A DNA stretch of 64,000 nucleotides from Aptenodytes patagonicus (GCF_965638725.1 NC_134950.1:166570853-166634852), one strand, 5' to 3'. Shown: positions 1 to 15,200, numbered from the stretch's first letter. The notes: generated by a model from the letters alone, not told the origin. Translations and numbers: made by a program.

Positions 1-3000
1 TCCCAAGCAACGTGACACTGTTTTACCCTCTTTGCTACAGATTCTGGGAATAAACAAGCTTGCTTCAGAGAAGTCTATGGATCTGAAGCACTGTAGAAAA
101 GAAAAATTAAAAAAGAATTTAAGCACAATTTTCCCTTTTCTATCCCATTGCCTGATGACTGGGCAGTGCTGTAACACAACAGCATTGTCCTGACCCCAAG
201 CGGTACATCAGAGTTTACCATAAGCTGATTATTGTGCTCAGATACTTTCAGCACAATAAAAGGATAATGGATCTAATAAAAGCCCAAGTTCATGCTTTTA
301 ACAGCATTGGAGGAGAGGAGAAAGCAAGGAGGGGGCATAACATACTCCAGTATGAATTCATCGTATTTCTCTTTGCACTTGCTTCTTAAAACCACTGTAA
401 TCTGCAAGGACTCTACATTTCCATTTTTTGGAAGAAAAAAAAAATCCAGCAATAACAAGTAGTTGCTCAAAAAAGGTAATTAAACTGATCGGGGAAACTG
501 CCATGAAGGGAGACTACAAGACTGAAAAGCTTGAGAATATTTACTTTAGGGAAAAAGCAAATATGAAGACAAGATAAAAAGTAGGGAAGGTAAGAGCACA
601 GAGCAGGGAAATCAGGAACATCCATCCTTTCGGCTCTCGCACTGGGAAATGACACCCAATAAACTGACAAAGTCAGAATAAATCCAGGGAAAACACTTCT
701 TCACACAACACGTCTACCTTGGCGACCACTGCCCCAGGACGCTGCTACAGGTCAGAACCATCCTCTTCCCCCCTCCACAATTTTAAGTTCAAGAATATCT
801 ATAGCTGCATTTTTAAAGAGCTTTCAAAAATAATTAAGAGGTCAACTTAAATCTGGCTAAGTAAAGCTCAACTGTTACAGGCCCAGACAAGAACTTGTTT
901 GGGGAGAGATAATCCCAAAATTGCCCAGAGATTGATTCTTGCACTTTCCTCTGAAATATCAGGCACTAATCACTTACCCGTGCTCCTTAAATCACACGCA
1001 AGTTTTCTAGAGGGGCTACAGACTTTGGGAGCACAACTAAAGACATGGTACAGAGGCTTATTTCAAAGAACAGGTTAATAATCTGCCTTCTGGGGTACAC
1101 AGAAAAGGAGAACCACTCATGGACTACCACATCTGAGTCTGAGAAGGAAGACCTTAAGCCAGTCAAGGAATCGACTGGTGTTGGCCGAAGAACAGTTTAT
1201 CATCAGGTTCCCTCTGCATTTTTGCACAGTCTCCTGACCTAATGTCTCACTATTAAAGCAGTTATTTTTATAGGCCATGTCCAAATTTGTCAGTTGGAGC
1301 CACTTAATGCCTGTGTTGCTGTCTATAAAATGCTACAAGGCAAGTCATGAAAAGTCTGTTTACTGACAGCAGGTATGGGAAGACCTCAATTTCCTGTCTT
1401 CATCCCAGACATTAATGAACAGTATTTGCCACATGATGTTGAGACATGAATGTTTGCCTTCACAACAGACCTATACACAAGCCTACAGAAGGACCTGCAC
1501 TAGATCTGGTCGCAAAATTTGAAGCTTAGGAGAGCTGACAACAGCAATTCATTGCAGTCCTACCCGTAACAAGAAAAATCATTGTGAGGAATGGGTCAGC
1601 CAGAGATTTAAAATATGCAATTAGAAGTACTTATCTAAAATTACATGCCAAGTCCCTGCAGCATATCTTTCTGAACCTAACCCTTTTAGCTGGAATTGGC
1701 AATTACTCAAACACTAACAATCTCAATTACTACATCATGACAATACAGTTAGGAATACAACTGAGGCAAAGCGGTATGGACAAGCCACATAAGAGCCTTG
1801 AAAAGAATACCAAGGGATGGTATCAGGACAAAAAGAGCGACTGTGAAAAGGCAAGAGATCTCAAACTCCTACACTAGCACGAGCCATAAGAGGATTTGAA
1901 CGCAGGTCATCTTGAGTCTTACATGCAACCCTTCACAGGCACACTGAAATGTGGCAGCTTGGATGGAGCCTTTCCTCTTTACAAGAGGAGATTTGCAGAT
2001 ACCTATAATGATAAAAATAGCATTAGTCACTAGATGGAAACTGGAACCGTGGTTCGAGTGACTTGCTGAAGATCACACAAGTGTAGAGCTAGCCAGGACT
2101 CCTGAATTCTGTCTCTGTTCTACTTTCTAATTGCAAGCACCAAAACAAAAGCCTGGGTTAACACTACAGAAGCTGTCAAGATGCAAGTGGAAAGAGAGAC
2201 AGGTATGATTAAAAAAAAAATCCTAGAGAGTTGCTTTAAAAGGATAGGTGGTACAAGGCCTCATCTCACTGCCTTTCCTCAATCCCTGCCAGTCAATATT
2301 CACTACGGAAAGTTTTACCCACGAGAGCTTTCTTGCCTTTAGTGGAGACACCTCAATGTTCACAGGAATGCCCATTTCTGCCTGGCTTAAATCCAGGGAC
2401 CTTCCACATGAGGTGCATGTGACAGCTGCTGCACTACAAAAGCACCAGCTCACATACACAGGAAAGATGACAAAGCCCATCAACATACAAGCCAGATGAG
2501 AAAAAAAAGAAATTTTAGTTACCACAGCTACCTGCCAGAAGCTGTTTCCCATTGAGAAAATCTTGAGAAAAGAGGCACACAGCAGAAGAAAATTACAGAG
2601 CTACAGCTCCAAAGGACTCTTACCTCCTGTCCTGAACTCAGAATTAGTGGGGGTTTCCATATGGCAGCCTGCAATATGTCAGTGTGATCCCTTAGCTGGC
2701 ATCAGTACCAGAAAGAGATTAGGAACAAGAGCTAGTTTATTCAGTTTTTCTCTAAACAGGTGAAGGGAAAAAAAAAGTGAAGAACTGCAGGAAAGGGAGA
2801 GAAAGCAAAACCATTCCCTTAAATTTTAAAGATTCTGGAAGCACACAGCTCTGGGCGCCCCTCAAAGTACAGAGCTCTTGTGGGTACAGCTGAGCTTCAC
2901 ACTTGCACATTAACTCTCTTCAAAACAAAGGGATTATACAAAGTGCTTAGCCTTAAACAAATAGCCTGAAGTTCTCCAACAATTGATCTTTTTAACATTT

Positions 3001-3163
3001 TAAGTACTGTGTCCCACAACCAGGACAACTGAACTGACTCTAGTGAAATCAGTCGGGTCCCCTCACCCTCACACCACCTCAAGAAAGGTTATTTAAGGCA
3101 CTTAGCAAACATAGAGATTATGCTAACTGAAATACAACTCCCCAGACAATTTTGATTGCATAC
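1..3163 (-). other. OXSR1: OXSR1 intron 2 (partial)
   Basis: Non-coding DNA downstream of exon 2, running off the left edge. Apart from a MIR-like SINE relic near 2.03-2.13 kb, nothing is recognised. Open frames here, such as 83-109 codons around 2.2-2.55 kb on both strands, have no family resemblance. Confidence 0.8.
2030..2130 (-). mobile_element. ancient MIR/CORE-type SINE relic
   Basis: GAAACTGGAACC, GTGACTTGCTGAAGATCACAC and GAGCTAGCCAGGACTCCTGA follow, in order, the antisense core of MIR (gaaactgag...agtgacttgcccaaggtcacac...cagg). It lies in OXSR1 intron 2. Confidence 0.55.
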
Positions 3164-3276
3164 CAGGAGTTCATCCATGCTCGTCTGACACTTCTCAAGA
3201 TTGATCCGTTTAATTGCCACCTTCTCCTTCTTTGGAGCACAGAAGGCTGCCTGCACCACCGCAGTTGCTCCACTCC
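3164..3276 (-). CDS. OXSR1: OXSR1 coding exon 2
   Basis: The acceptor reads CACCCACAG before GGAGTGGAGC, and the donor GTATGC follows CTCCTG. The exon carries the end of the glycine loop (GSGATAVV) and the VAIK lysine. It ends at a codon boundary after MDELL, where the mammalian protein continues with KEIQAM in the next exon. Confidence 0.95.
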
Positions 3277-6200
3277 CTGTGGGTGAAAAAGATGGATAGT
3301 TAGCAACATCTTACGGGACTTCTGCAGAAAGGAAGGAAGGTCAGACAACAAAATTACAAGTGCCAGTTAGTAAAGACAGCAGAGCCAGGTGAAAATCCAG
3401 CGAAGGCAACCCCACAGGCACTCCCCGCTCCAGGTCTGTGCAACTCCGCGGGCCAGCTCAGCTGCAACATTGAAGTGCTGGGCTAACCAAAAGAAAACAA
3501 GTGGATCTTTATGAGGATCATTACAGTTTTGCAGATAAAAAAATCCCAGACTCCAGCTTACTTATGACAGAGGAGTGATTCTTCTTGCATGCTTTTAAAA
3601 GAAAGGCCACTGAGGTCACACGGACTTTTAACCTGATGTGTTCACCCAAAGTGTCGAAACAAGCCACACTCTTTGCTACCAACACTAATTAGATTTTTCA
3701 AATATTTTTATGTACTAATTGCTGTTCTCATCTCCCCTCATTTTATGCAAAGGCACAAGGTAGGCTTCATTCAAGACCATTCAGCTCCAGTTCTCCCATA
3801 GTAGCACACAGCCTCAGCGTCTGGGTTGAAAACCACAGCGAGAAAACGTTTAAGTTCAAATAGGGAAAAAATACCACATTTTAATGTACAGTTGTTCAAA
3901 CTGCTAGAAGTAGGGATAAGAATTCTGGATTTAAACGGCTCAGCAATATCATATCCTTTGATATCAAAAGGAGTTAGCAGCAGTGAGACTTAAAATCTAG
4001 TTGATGTTAAGCCTGTATTTGTTGGCCTCCAGAAACAGTTGCAACATTCACGGCTCACGAACAGGACACCTCGTGGCTTTCCTTTCTACCTTCATCTCGG
4101 TTCCCCGCATTTACACACTTCACTGAAAAGGAATAAATTCAAATTAATAAAAAAGGGGGTAGGACAGGTGGAAAACAGCTCAAGAGCTTCCTATTGCCAA
4201 TACCTAAGAAAATGCTATTAAAAATAAACCCACAGCTATTTTGTTCATTATCCCAGGCACAACTCTTGAACCCATTTGGGCTGATGAGGGAGATGAGAAC
4301 AGCTAGTCAGTATTTTGGAATAAAACACCTATTTTACGAGATTCTCCTATTCTTAACGCTCTAAAACCTGTTCCCAGATTCTGCAATACAGGTCAAGCAC
4401 AACATTTTCGCAAACTTTTTTTTTTCCTAGTCTGTTCAGATAAACTGGGGGCAAAACCCTGCAATCTCATCTTCAAACAAAGACTTCTGAAGCTCCCTAC
4501 AACCACCATCAATAGTCTTCCTGCAGTGAGTTGCACCAAGTCACAGTCAAACTTGAATAAAGTGCCAGGTGGGGGAAAGAGCTTGAAATCCAGCCCTGAA
4601 AGATACAGGAAAAATTGCTCCATCCAAAGTCACGCTGAAATAAATTACAAAGTCCTGAACTGTGGGACTCTGCTCCTCTAATCTTCAACCAGCACCCGCT
4701 ACAGCGGAACTGCAGGAGTTTCATTTCACTTTATATGGTATTGCAAGTATACCTGGGACAACAGCTTCAGCTTGCCAGTTGATTCCCTGCACTTAAGAGT
4801 TTACATTTTAACAGCAGAAGGCAGCAATGTGCAGAACACAAAACGGCAAGGTTGCTAAAGCTGTACTATTTCATGAAGCAAATGGGTTTTTAAGAAGTTC
4901 AAGACTGAGGCCATTTATTACTTGCACGCATATTATTTTTCAGAGACTATTCATAGCAGAGGGCAAAACAAAGCTACCAGGAGAAGCTTAAGTAGAAGAA
5001 AAGGATAGCAACAGGGGCAAGAATATTTCCAAGGGACATTGAAAATAAAGATTGAGTGCCATAAGCAGAGTCTTTAGCAAAGGATGGAGATGATGGAAGA
5101 GTCTAGGCAGACATTAACAAAAAGCACCCAGAAAAAGCAACGGGAAGAGGTTTTGACAGCTGAGTTTGGGGAGCAGGGCTGAAATACACAGTATTAAGCA
5201 CGGGACAAACATCCCAAAAGCAAACCTCTACATACACTCCCTGTGGTTGCTTTGCCCGGCACGTACAAGATGCAGGACTCCAACATGAAAGCAGCAGCCC
5301 CAGCACAGATGTATTCTCACCCAGTGGGTATCCTGGGTTGCACTGACCTGCTCCTTTCCACCCAGTACCTGCTTCTCTAAACTTTTCTGCTGCTGCTTTG
5401 GGGAAAAAAAAGTGAAAAAACACAACAAAGTGACTCAAGACAAAGACAGCAGAGCATGCAGAAGTGGTGACAAAGGCAGGAGAAGTGAGTTTGCATTTCC
5501 TAGCACTGCTGGTCTCCCTACAGCAATAGGCTTTTGGAAGTCAGAACAGAAAACAATACATTTGTGCCTGTATCATTCCTTTGCAAAGAGTTAGATCCCA
5601 GAAGAAACGTTGCTGCTGACATGTTCAAAGCACCAGTATTATGATTTCTTTCTTTGGATGTCTTGATGCATAGTAATAAAGGCTGAAAACACAAGCCAGA
5701 TGCTGTAAGAATACACGACTGTGCACCTCAGAGACTGTCTTGCCACACAACCCTTTTCACTCTTCAGTTAGTTTTGCGGGGCATATTTTCATCTCTAAAG
5801 CTACTTGCACAGTCCTCATCAATACAAGAGTATCTGTGCTCAAAGACTCTTTCTGGATATCTCAGGCACTCAATAGCTTCAGCACACACCTGCTTCCCCC
5901 CACAACATGACGTACCAAGATTTCTGTGCCAGTTAAACCCAGCTGGTGTAAGCACGACTGGCAGAGACATTTCTTACAATCCAGACATGATACCACTACT
6001 GTAGACCAAATCTTTCACAAGACGACAGAAGTCCAGGGTTTTATAGAAGTGACTACACAAAGAATGGCTTTGTGTTTTGGGTTTTTTTTTGTTGGATTTT
6101 TTTTTTTTTTTTTTTTTTTTAAGATGTTACTACCAGAAACAATAGATGCAGACTAATTAAAAGCAGGACCGTGCATGCTACAGCTCCTTCCCACTCCTTG

Positions 6201-9200
6201 AGCCTGCCTGATCGATGCTCGCTGGGACTTCAGGGCAAAAACTGCTTCTCACTAAGTGTTTGGACAATGCCCCAGCCTACAGGGACCCAATCTGTTATGG
6301 GTATATGGCATTATTTGAACAGTAATGAAATCCCAAACTAAATCCTTCTGGGTACACGGCAGCAAATCATCCGAACTCAAGACTCCTCCCATTTAATTCC
6401 CTGCTGCTCCTACTTCTCTGGCAGCTCCCTTCAGTTCGATCACCACCTGCTCTCCCCACTACCCCCCTCCCACTAATTCGTCATTTCTTTCAGCTCCTCT
6501 GTAGCACCTAATTATAGAGAAACAATGAAATCTCAAAAGCGTATCAAGCAAGGATTAAGCCAAGCTGCAGCACGATGTGCCACAAGCAAGCTGCTCTTTA
6601 GTAGCAGCAGCAGCGTGCCATGCTTCTAGGACCAAACAAAGACAGGTTTCCATGCTTCTTTGAAGAGTACAGAAAACATAGCAACATGGCCACTTTCAGG
6701 CTTTGCAGCCATACAATTTGCAGCCATGAAATTCCAGGGTGGCAAGAGAAGGAAAGGAGAGAAGCTGCAGCAAGGATGCTAAACACACTGCTAAGTGAAA
6801 ACGAGCACAGAGATGACAACACCAACAGAGAGAAAAAGAAAAAGCCTGGCAAGGAAGTTTTTTAAAGTTTAGAGCATGTAACAAATACATGGGGAAAGGT
6901 AGGGAGAGAAGTGATTTCCCTGGCTGCTATGAACCATCTTCAATGAGGGAAAAAAAAAAAACCACAAGGGCAGTTTGTGCTAGGGTGGCACAACTTAGAC
7001 AAACCAAGTTTCCCAGCAGACACAGATCTGCTACAATCAGAGCCAACTGCAGTCCGGTCCGCTGTTCAGCTGCAATGACGTGGGCAGCACTGGGTTAATG
7101 TTCCTGTGCTCAGTTCATGCTTGCTCCCTACCTCAAGACACAGTGCTGAGGCTCTTCCCTCTGTGCCTCCCTCAAGATCAGCTTTCTGAGAAAATTCGCT
7201 CTCTAGTTAATCTCTTCCAGCATAACGGCTTAGCAAAACAATGAAAACTGGGCACGGCCAAATGCTTGCTGCTTTATTCCTGAAAAGCAGGAGATCATTT
7301 TGTTGAGGGCTGGGGGGGGGGTGGACCCCGAGTGGGTATTAGGATCTGTTTAATACCCTCTGCTTTTGCCTCTGGAGGCTCTCAGATACAGTTCCAACCC
7401 TTAGGATAGCAGCTGCAAAATTCCTGCATAAGAGGGTCACAACCTGATTTAGGAAACACTGCCTAAGGAGGAAAACGTACCCTTTCTAACCCTTGCTTCT
7501 TTCATGTTTTTATGATTAAATGGTTCTTTCCGAAATAAAACCAACCTCTGAAAGGATGAAAACAACCCAAACCAAAAACTCCCCAAGCACTCAGTTACTG
7601 AAGCCTGATTTCCCAAGGTATCTCCTCTGGATCCATGCTCCTCCAGAGCTCCAGCATGAACTTCTTAAGTTGAGACAAACTCCCTGCAGAAGTCCACCAC
7701 CAGCCTTCAAGGGAAGCTGGAAACCATCTCTTCTGCAGTCACATAACTTGTATGAAGCTTGCTTTTTAACAAAAAACCAAAAAAACACAAACAAAAAAAC
7801 CCCAAACCCTCCGAGATTTGTGTTAAAGTTGATGGAAACCGATGATTTCAAGTCTATTTGGAGGAGTGGAAAGACAGGGGACTGACCTGAGGACATAGAT
7901 TGTTCATATACATTTTGTTTCCAAAGATAACTGCATCTTTGCAGCCACATAAGGACATTGCAGCTCTCCCAGGAAGACTGGGATGAATTGCACTGATGCC
8001 TCCTCCCAGGCGAATGCAACTGAAGCCAGAGGTCCTTTTGGCAGAGATATCTGCTTAAGCAATGGGAACAGTCATGCCAAATGGTCACAAGACAAACATC
8101 AAGTCCTGGCTCTCGAACAGTATTCCCCCACCATGTGCAATAGCAATTTAAAGCAGCCACACAGAAAGAGTGCTCACAAAACAGTGTTGCCCAAGCTTTA
8201 AATCCATCCCGCTACTGGAAACTGAGTTTCAGGCACCCTGGGAGATGTGAAAACTTCCCTTCAAGGTAACTCAGCTGCTCACACAGCTGTTTCAATCAAC
8301 AGGGGACATCTTCCATAACAGTCTTGGAGCATCAGTCTTTATCTTAATGTGGTATCAAATCCCCTCTGTAGAGGAAATACGCTCTTTCAGGGTCAAATGA
8401 ATGTTACAAGCAATTTAGGTTGGAAGGAACCTCTGGAGGCCTCTAGTCCACCCTCCTGCTGAAAGCAGGGCCAAATCCCAAGTTAGACCAGGTTCCTCAG
8501 CATCAAGTTCAGTCTAATTTTGAATATCTTTAACAACAGATACTTCTACAACCTTTTTGGCTGTCCCTGTGTTTGACCACCCACATGGTAAAGCTTTTTC
8601 TCACCTCACCATCTAATCAGATTTCCCAACATTGCTCACAACTATGGCTTTTCACCACACACCTCTGTAGACTCCAGCTTCACCTCTTCTATGACTTCCC
8701 ACTAGATGCTGAGGGCAGCAACAACATTCCCCCTCAGCTCACTCTTCTAAGGCTGAAGAAACCCAGCTCTCCCAGCCTGCCCCTCTAAGTCATGTTCCCA
8801 AGTCTCCTTCAGCATTAGACCGTGCTCAGCTGAACACCTCTGCACAACACTGCCCTCTCCTTTCACCATTCCCCAGTACACACACAAGCTCTCTATTTTT
8901 AAGCGAGATCTGGAATCCATCCTCCACTATCTAGAGTGCTGTGCCAGAAAGCCGCTCGTGATGCAGGCTCTGTTTATAATTGTGCCCCCGGGTTTTCCTC
9001 TTATGAACAACGCACACAAAACACTTCCCTGCAAGGCTGCTCTGGACCAAGCAATGGCTTTCAGGCTCCAGGTATCCAGTTTCAGGTAAAAAAAGATAAA
9101 AATTCAGAACCACGTCCTGTGGGCTCTGGCACAATCTCTTAAAGGGTTTGTCTTACATCCTGCTGGTTACACCGACCAAAGAAATCACCCTGTTGTGACT

Positions 9201-12200
9201 ACCTGCAGAAGCAGCGAGAGAAGTAGACAGTTTGCTTCGCTCCACATCTTTTTATGGGATTACACATCTATAACAATGAGCAGAAGATCCAGCCGTGGAA
9301 TCACACACACACTCCCCCCAAAGTATCTTGGTCAAGGATATGACATTAACGGTCCTCACTCCAGATCACACAGACAGGACACCCAAAGCCCAGGAGACCT
9401 TTAATGCTTTATAACACAGACTCTGTATTCACACCTGCCACTGCAGGCACAGGGACAGCAACCTCCATCTCCGGATGCTTCAACTCTTTGACAGCCTCAT
9501 GCCAAAGAGCTGTGGGAGCCCTGCTCTCTGGTTACTCGTTCCAAGGACAATACAGTAATAAAACAAGAAGCTAGAAGACTGGGAATAGAATTTCTTAAGC
9601 ATTCTTACAGAGCACAAGGGCAGATACAGATCTAATTAAACCAGAAATTAAACACCAGATTTCAAACTCAGACTGATCTTGCATTGTTTGGTCCATTTGC
9701 TATGAAGGCAAAGTTATGCCTCTATTTTCTCCACCTCATTTGAGGTTTCTGGTGAGAGGAGAGTCCTCTCGCAAAGAATTTGTAGCCAACTCCGTACAGG
9801 GTGGGAATACTCCTCTCCCCAAGCAGGACTTGGTAAGAAGAGTCCACTGGATGTCAAAAGTCTTCCTGGCACAAGCCCCACGATTCAGGAAGAGTGAAGT
9901 AATGCAACGTTAATGGTCCTTGAATACAGTCATAGTTCTACAAGCCATCTCCCCGTTATACATCAAATTCCTACTACAAAATGGAAGATGCGGTCCACAC
10001 TGACAGTTACAAATAGCATCAATAAGACCAAAGGGAATTCATAATGGGACTCAGATATATTCCTAGTACTGCCACAGAGGGGATGAAAAAATCTGCTCAC
10101 CCATGGTGAGGAGAAAGCTTTCACAGGAAGGTGTCATCTACTCAGCCCAGTACTGCAGGAAGAGTGTTGCAAATGTTAATGATGCTAGAAGTGAAGTTAC
10201 GGCCCTGACTCAGCAGGAAGATCACTGGGGTGCTTCTAGCACTGCTTAGAGCGAACCCAAACAGTAAGCCGACTCCGAATGCTGCTGTTAAAAACACTGC
10301 GAGCAACAGCAAAACCAGTAAGGGCGAATTCAGTCGGTTTTGTTCTGTGCCTGGTTGGAAAACCTGTGGGAAACTAAAGCAGCAGCAGAGCGATCCATGG
10401 CCAAGACAACAAAAAAGCTACAAAATCACAAGAGTAAGCGGAGCTCCCCTCCCACAGTAACATGGGGAGTGCAGACATGCACCTACCCCCAGGAAGCTCC
10501 CAGAGCTGCACCAACACAGCCACGCTCATTCCCAGACACCTTTCCACCACTCGTTCCCGATACGGATTTACCATGAATAGTATTTCCCATAGAGAGAAGA
10601 ACTAGGGCTTTACATTTATTTCTCCGCAAGCTGAAGGATGATACATCCACAGCACAAGATGGCAATACCCTATTTAAAACCCCGGCAGAGGTAGTAAGAG
10701 GCCAGTTTAACTTGGCGCACCCTCTCTCAACTCCAGTCGTGCAGTATTTGATCTACAGCAGAGGCGGAAAGATACGGAGTAGAGGGAAAGAAATACTTGC
10801 TAATACAGTGCAGGGAACTATTATAACAAAGAAGCATAAGCAAAGCCAGAAAGTGAAAGCAGATTTAACAGTTCTGAGGGGGGGGAAAAAAAAAAAATAA
10901 AGCCTGTATGGGAGGGTGGAGGAAAACCAGCAATCCCCACTGACTATGTATCACAGCATAAGTACACACTATACATGAAAATCTGCACTATGCGTGTGCA
11001 GCAGTCCTACAGGCAGGCATAATAGCTCAACTCTCACATTTACAAGAGTAGCTACCCTTGTATTTCTGAGGAAAAGGCTTTAAAAAGAATAGTTCAATCC
11101 TGTTTTAAAGAAATTATTCTAAAACTTTGCATTTCCATGTGGTCCATGTCAAAATGTCACCCCGCCCTGCAATATGGCATAACTCACATCACTGAATGCA
11201 GCACGTTCATTCCTCTTTCAGGCTCACCTTGAGCACAGCCAAGCGCTGCAAACATCTATCTGGGTTCAAGCCGAAGGTGACTGCACGTACATTATGACAC
11301 AGGGCATGTGCTGGACAACACATTGAGAAAGGGTAATAATTGGGAGGTAACATGTCCAGGCACAGAATTAAGACTTAAATACAAATTACTTCTATTTCGC
11401 ACCAGTACATCTGATGACTACAGTCTAGACCTTTTAATGAAAGAATTGGAAGAAGGAATGGGAAAAAGCACAGTTATTACTTGTGAAATCCTATGTTTGT
11501 TTCATTTAAATTGCAGGTGTATCTCTTTGTAATGACCTCTGGTCATTTATGCCACTATAGCCAGAGCTCAAGTAGTTTGCAATTCTGTGCAAGTTGTGAG
11601 GCCATTTATTTCAAACGGTACTCACACACGAGAGATTTATATTGTTAAGACTCAATTACATGTTTTCCCCAAAGCCTGAGAATCTTTGCTCGATCATTTC
11701 GTGTTAGTACCTGCAGTCTCCAACAGACAACTAATATTCCAGCATTAATCCAGCATGTTCAAAGAATTTCAGAAAATAAGAAGCAGATTTCTGAAACTCA
11801 GCTATCAAATTAGAAATACAGCCAAAATATTTGAACTGCACATAAACTTGCTGACAGTGAATTATTCAGCATCTTGACGAGAGCGCTCGCTGTTGACAAT
11901 ACCACTGAAAACCACGCATTGTGTTCAGAGCTCAGAGGTTTCTGCCCATGTAAGACAATGTCTTTCTCAGGACTCCTAATGCTCCATGTACAGCAGAGAG
12001 CAATGATAAGCCAGTAAAGATCATACAGTGCTGCCAGCACTTGTTTAGACATGCTTCCTTTCCAGTGGTCCATCTATACAGAAACACTCGACGCTGCAGG
12101 CTTATTGCTCAGGTCTTTAATTCAGTTCTCAAACTCCAAAGGAGGAATACAAACCATATCCAGTCATTTGTAAGAAGTCCGATACCATTTTCAGAGCCAT

Positions 12201-15200
12201 CAGCAACTGATGGGTAATAGCTGTGGCTGGGTACATCTCCCCATGGCCCCATCGAACTCCACATTATAAATGAGTCTCCGATTTCTATGCTGTAGAGAGA
12301 CCTAGCTACTGTAAACTGCACAACTCAATGCCAAGGTTTCTGCAGAAAGGAAGAGGAGTCTTATGGAAATTTTCACCCCACCCCACATCGCATTGTTCTC
12401 TTGAAACTCTTTCGATATCCCTTAGGCCCTGAACACAGAAAAATGTCATCTGTTTTCCCACCTTCAGCAAACATTCAGGTTGGGAATCCTTACAGACTAA
12501 GCACAGAAGTGACAGCTTTGGAGAGAAAATGGTCAGCCTGTCAACGTAACACAGGCCAGGACTGGAACGGAGGATGAGGAATAGGGCTGGCCGTGCAAAG
12601 CATGTCAGCAAGATATCTGACAAAATTGTCACCGGGTCACTTTGCTGTTTCATTTCACCAGTGAACTGCTTCACCTGCAATCACCAGTTTACGGTGCATG
12701 CAGCTGAGCCAGGCTTTCAGCTGCCTCCCTGCCACCAAGCGGCACTGAACACAGTGAAGAGCTGCAGCTGCCCGGGTGTCGGACTGTACACTGGAACAAG
12801 AGATGGAAGGGAAAAAAAAAGACAAGAGAAAAAGCCACTGGTCACAGATGGTATCAGTGGAGAGAAGAATTAACAGGGGCAAATATCAGCCCATCTAATA
12901 TTGTCCCCAACCTTTTCACTGCAAACACCAAAGCATGGAGGAGAGAGATGGCCAGAGAGTGCTGCTGTGACTGTATGCCTAACCTCCTGCAGCCCCTAGG
13001 ACATACCAAATTAGTTCAAACTAATACATAGTTTGAACTAATATAACTAATAACTAATACAGTCCCATCATACCTTTAAGCAGATATGATTTAACCTGAA
13101 GCCCACCTCAAGAAAAGGACAGAAACACTACTGTCACAGGGACAGTCTGCAGGGAATGGATCAGAACCTCACCAGAAAATACAAACACCCTCCAGTTGCA
13201 CAAGGTGCCCAGGTGATTTGGGGAACGCCTTTGAGACTGTTCTCCCCATGGCAGTCACTACAGTAAGCTCCAAGGACCAGTTACACAAGTCCTGTGTGAC
13301 CTGCCACATTTACTTAAGATGCTATTAGCATGCCTAAATTAGATTTTCAGTTTGAAACCAATTATATTTTTTTGATTTTGTGCCAGCGTCTCTGGCTAAG
13401 TTAAAGGGCCGTACAGCTATGCAGTGTTAATTCTGTGCGATGGAAAGCAGGCTCAAACATCTCATTTCCAAACACAGCGATATTACTGGAGAAGGTTTAT
13501 CCTTCCCTTTTAATCACTGTCAGTTGTCTTTATGGTATATGCAGCAATGTAAATATCATGCTGGCTGTCATCAGGTATTACCAAGGCTCGAAACACAGCC
13601 CTGGTACAGTAGCCAAGCCAGTGTTCCCCTTTCTTCCCTCCCAACCTTTATCTCTGAACTCTGTCTCAACTGTAATTGTCAACTGTAGAGGATATTTTAT
13701 TTGGCCGGGATTCCACTAAACAGAACAATCTGTCTGCATACAGTGCAGATGTTTGATAGTACAGTGGTTATTTTAGGTAAATAAGCTTTTAAGTATCTGA
13801 TATGTCCTCTCTTGAAGGCTATTATCCTTTCTTTTCATGGAATAGCTTGATCTAATAAGTCTTTTCTGCGTCTATTAGTGTGTTCAGCACAGACGATTAG
13901 CCCACTGGTTAAAAATTACATTCTTTAACCAAGAGTAATAAGAACCATCCTGAGCCTTAGTATCTGGACAAATAACTAGTGCATCAGCCTCTCAGCTATT
14001 GAAATAAAGATTTGCATCGGTGAGTTGTTCAATGGGAAAAGAGTTCATGCTCAAGACACTTTTTCCAGTGAAGTACAGTTTGCTGGAAGTCAATACCAAG
14101 GTATTTCTTAACTGTTGATACCGTTATTTATTAGACAGCACTTGGCATCCTCAATGACAATTTTTACTTTAGCGAAGGGATGGAACTTACAGCCTCAGCT
14201 TTCAACTTGCTTGGTGCACTACCTCACAAGGTGAGGGACAGAAAGAGGTTCACAAAGAAGCTGCCTAGGAGGTGAAGTTCTTACAGGTGAGGACATATAA
14301 CAAGTTTCCAAAGGACTCAATTTCCACTGGCAGATCTTAAGGAATCACAAATCAGAGATGTTTGTTAGTCAACGCGTTTAAGGTTTGGAGACAGCACGAA
14401 TGCCAAGCTGCAGCTCTCCCATGCCTTCACTGGGAAGCGTTCTTGCAGATACAGCCTGAATGTAAAGCAAGCAGCGTAAGAAAAACACTGAGTTATAGAC
14501 ACTTGCTATGAAAGAGAAGGCATTGTTCCTTCCCACTGTCATAGGGAATCCATTAAGCAGCTGTTTCATACAGCGATGACAGGGTCACACGGAGGTTTGA
14601 GTGTTTAATAGAACGTGTGCCTGTAATTCCCCCATGCACCATTTCAAACACAAGCATTCATTAATTTGGTATAGGGATTATACAATTTGGCATCAGCTAT
14701 AGCAGGGAACCGGACTCCACGACCCTGGGAGTCCTTTCTAGCTCTGCATCTCAGCAAAGTAAGTGACAGTAGCTTTCCATTTGTGTTCTGAAAATTGACA
14801 TAATGAAATCCATCCCTGGGGATTTTGCAGGAAAGGTGTTTACTCCGTGACAAGAAGCATCTTCATGAGTTTTTAAGCCATCAAGATAACCTAATATTGT
14901 GTTGTCTGCCTGAAGCTGGAGATGGCCTGAAACGCCTGACTGCTGTTTCAGCTGCCCCACTTACCTCAACAGGTATCAGCTCTGAGCAGCTGATTTCCTT
15001 AAGAAAAAACATTCTTTAAGTGCTCTCATCCCACAGCTATTAACTTGCTCTCTCACTTTTCAAATGCTATCATTTTCCACTATTCTCTGCACCGTTTTCA
15101 AAGCTTCCTTTTCAGAAAGCTGGATCGAACCCTGGATCCCAAGAAAATGGACTTACAATCCCCTGAAGACCAAAAATAAGCAAAAGCCTAACTTAGGCAA

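Noticed and set aside
2045..2062. GGTTCGAGTGA as a tRNA B-box
   Set aside because: No A-box or cloverleaf partners; it falls inside a MIR-like core where this string is expected.
1..3163. OXSR1 exon 3 (should begin KEIQAM)
   Set aside because: Searched by eye on the minus strand and not found; it is presumably left of the window.
6078..6200. T-run as the poly(A) tail of a processed pseudogene on the minus strand
   Set aside because: The sequence to its right shows no gene-like frame or poly(A) signal, and no flanking duplication was seen.
7591..8160. 189-codon minus-strand open frame in OXSR1 intron 1
   Set aside because: No recognisable domain, and it includes low-complexity sequence read from A-rich DNA (near 7770-7805). 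Its length is within chance for this amount of DNA.
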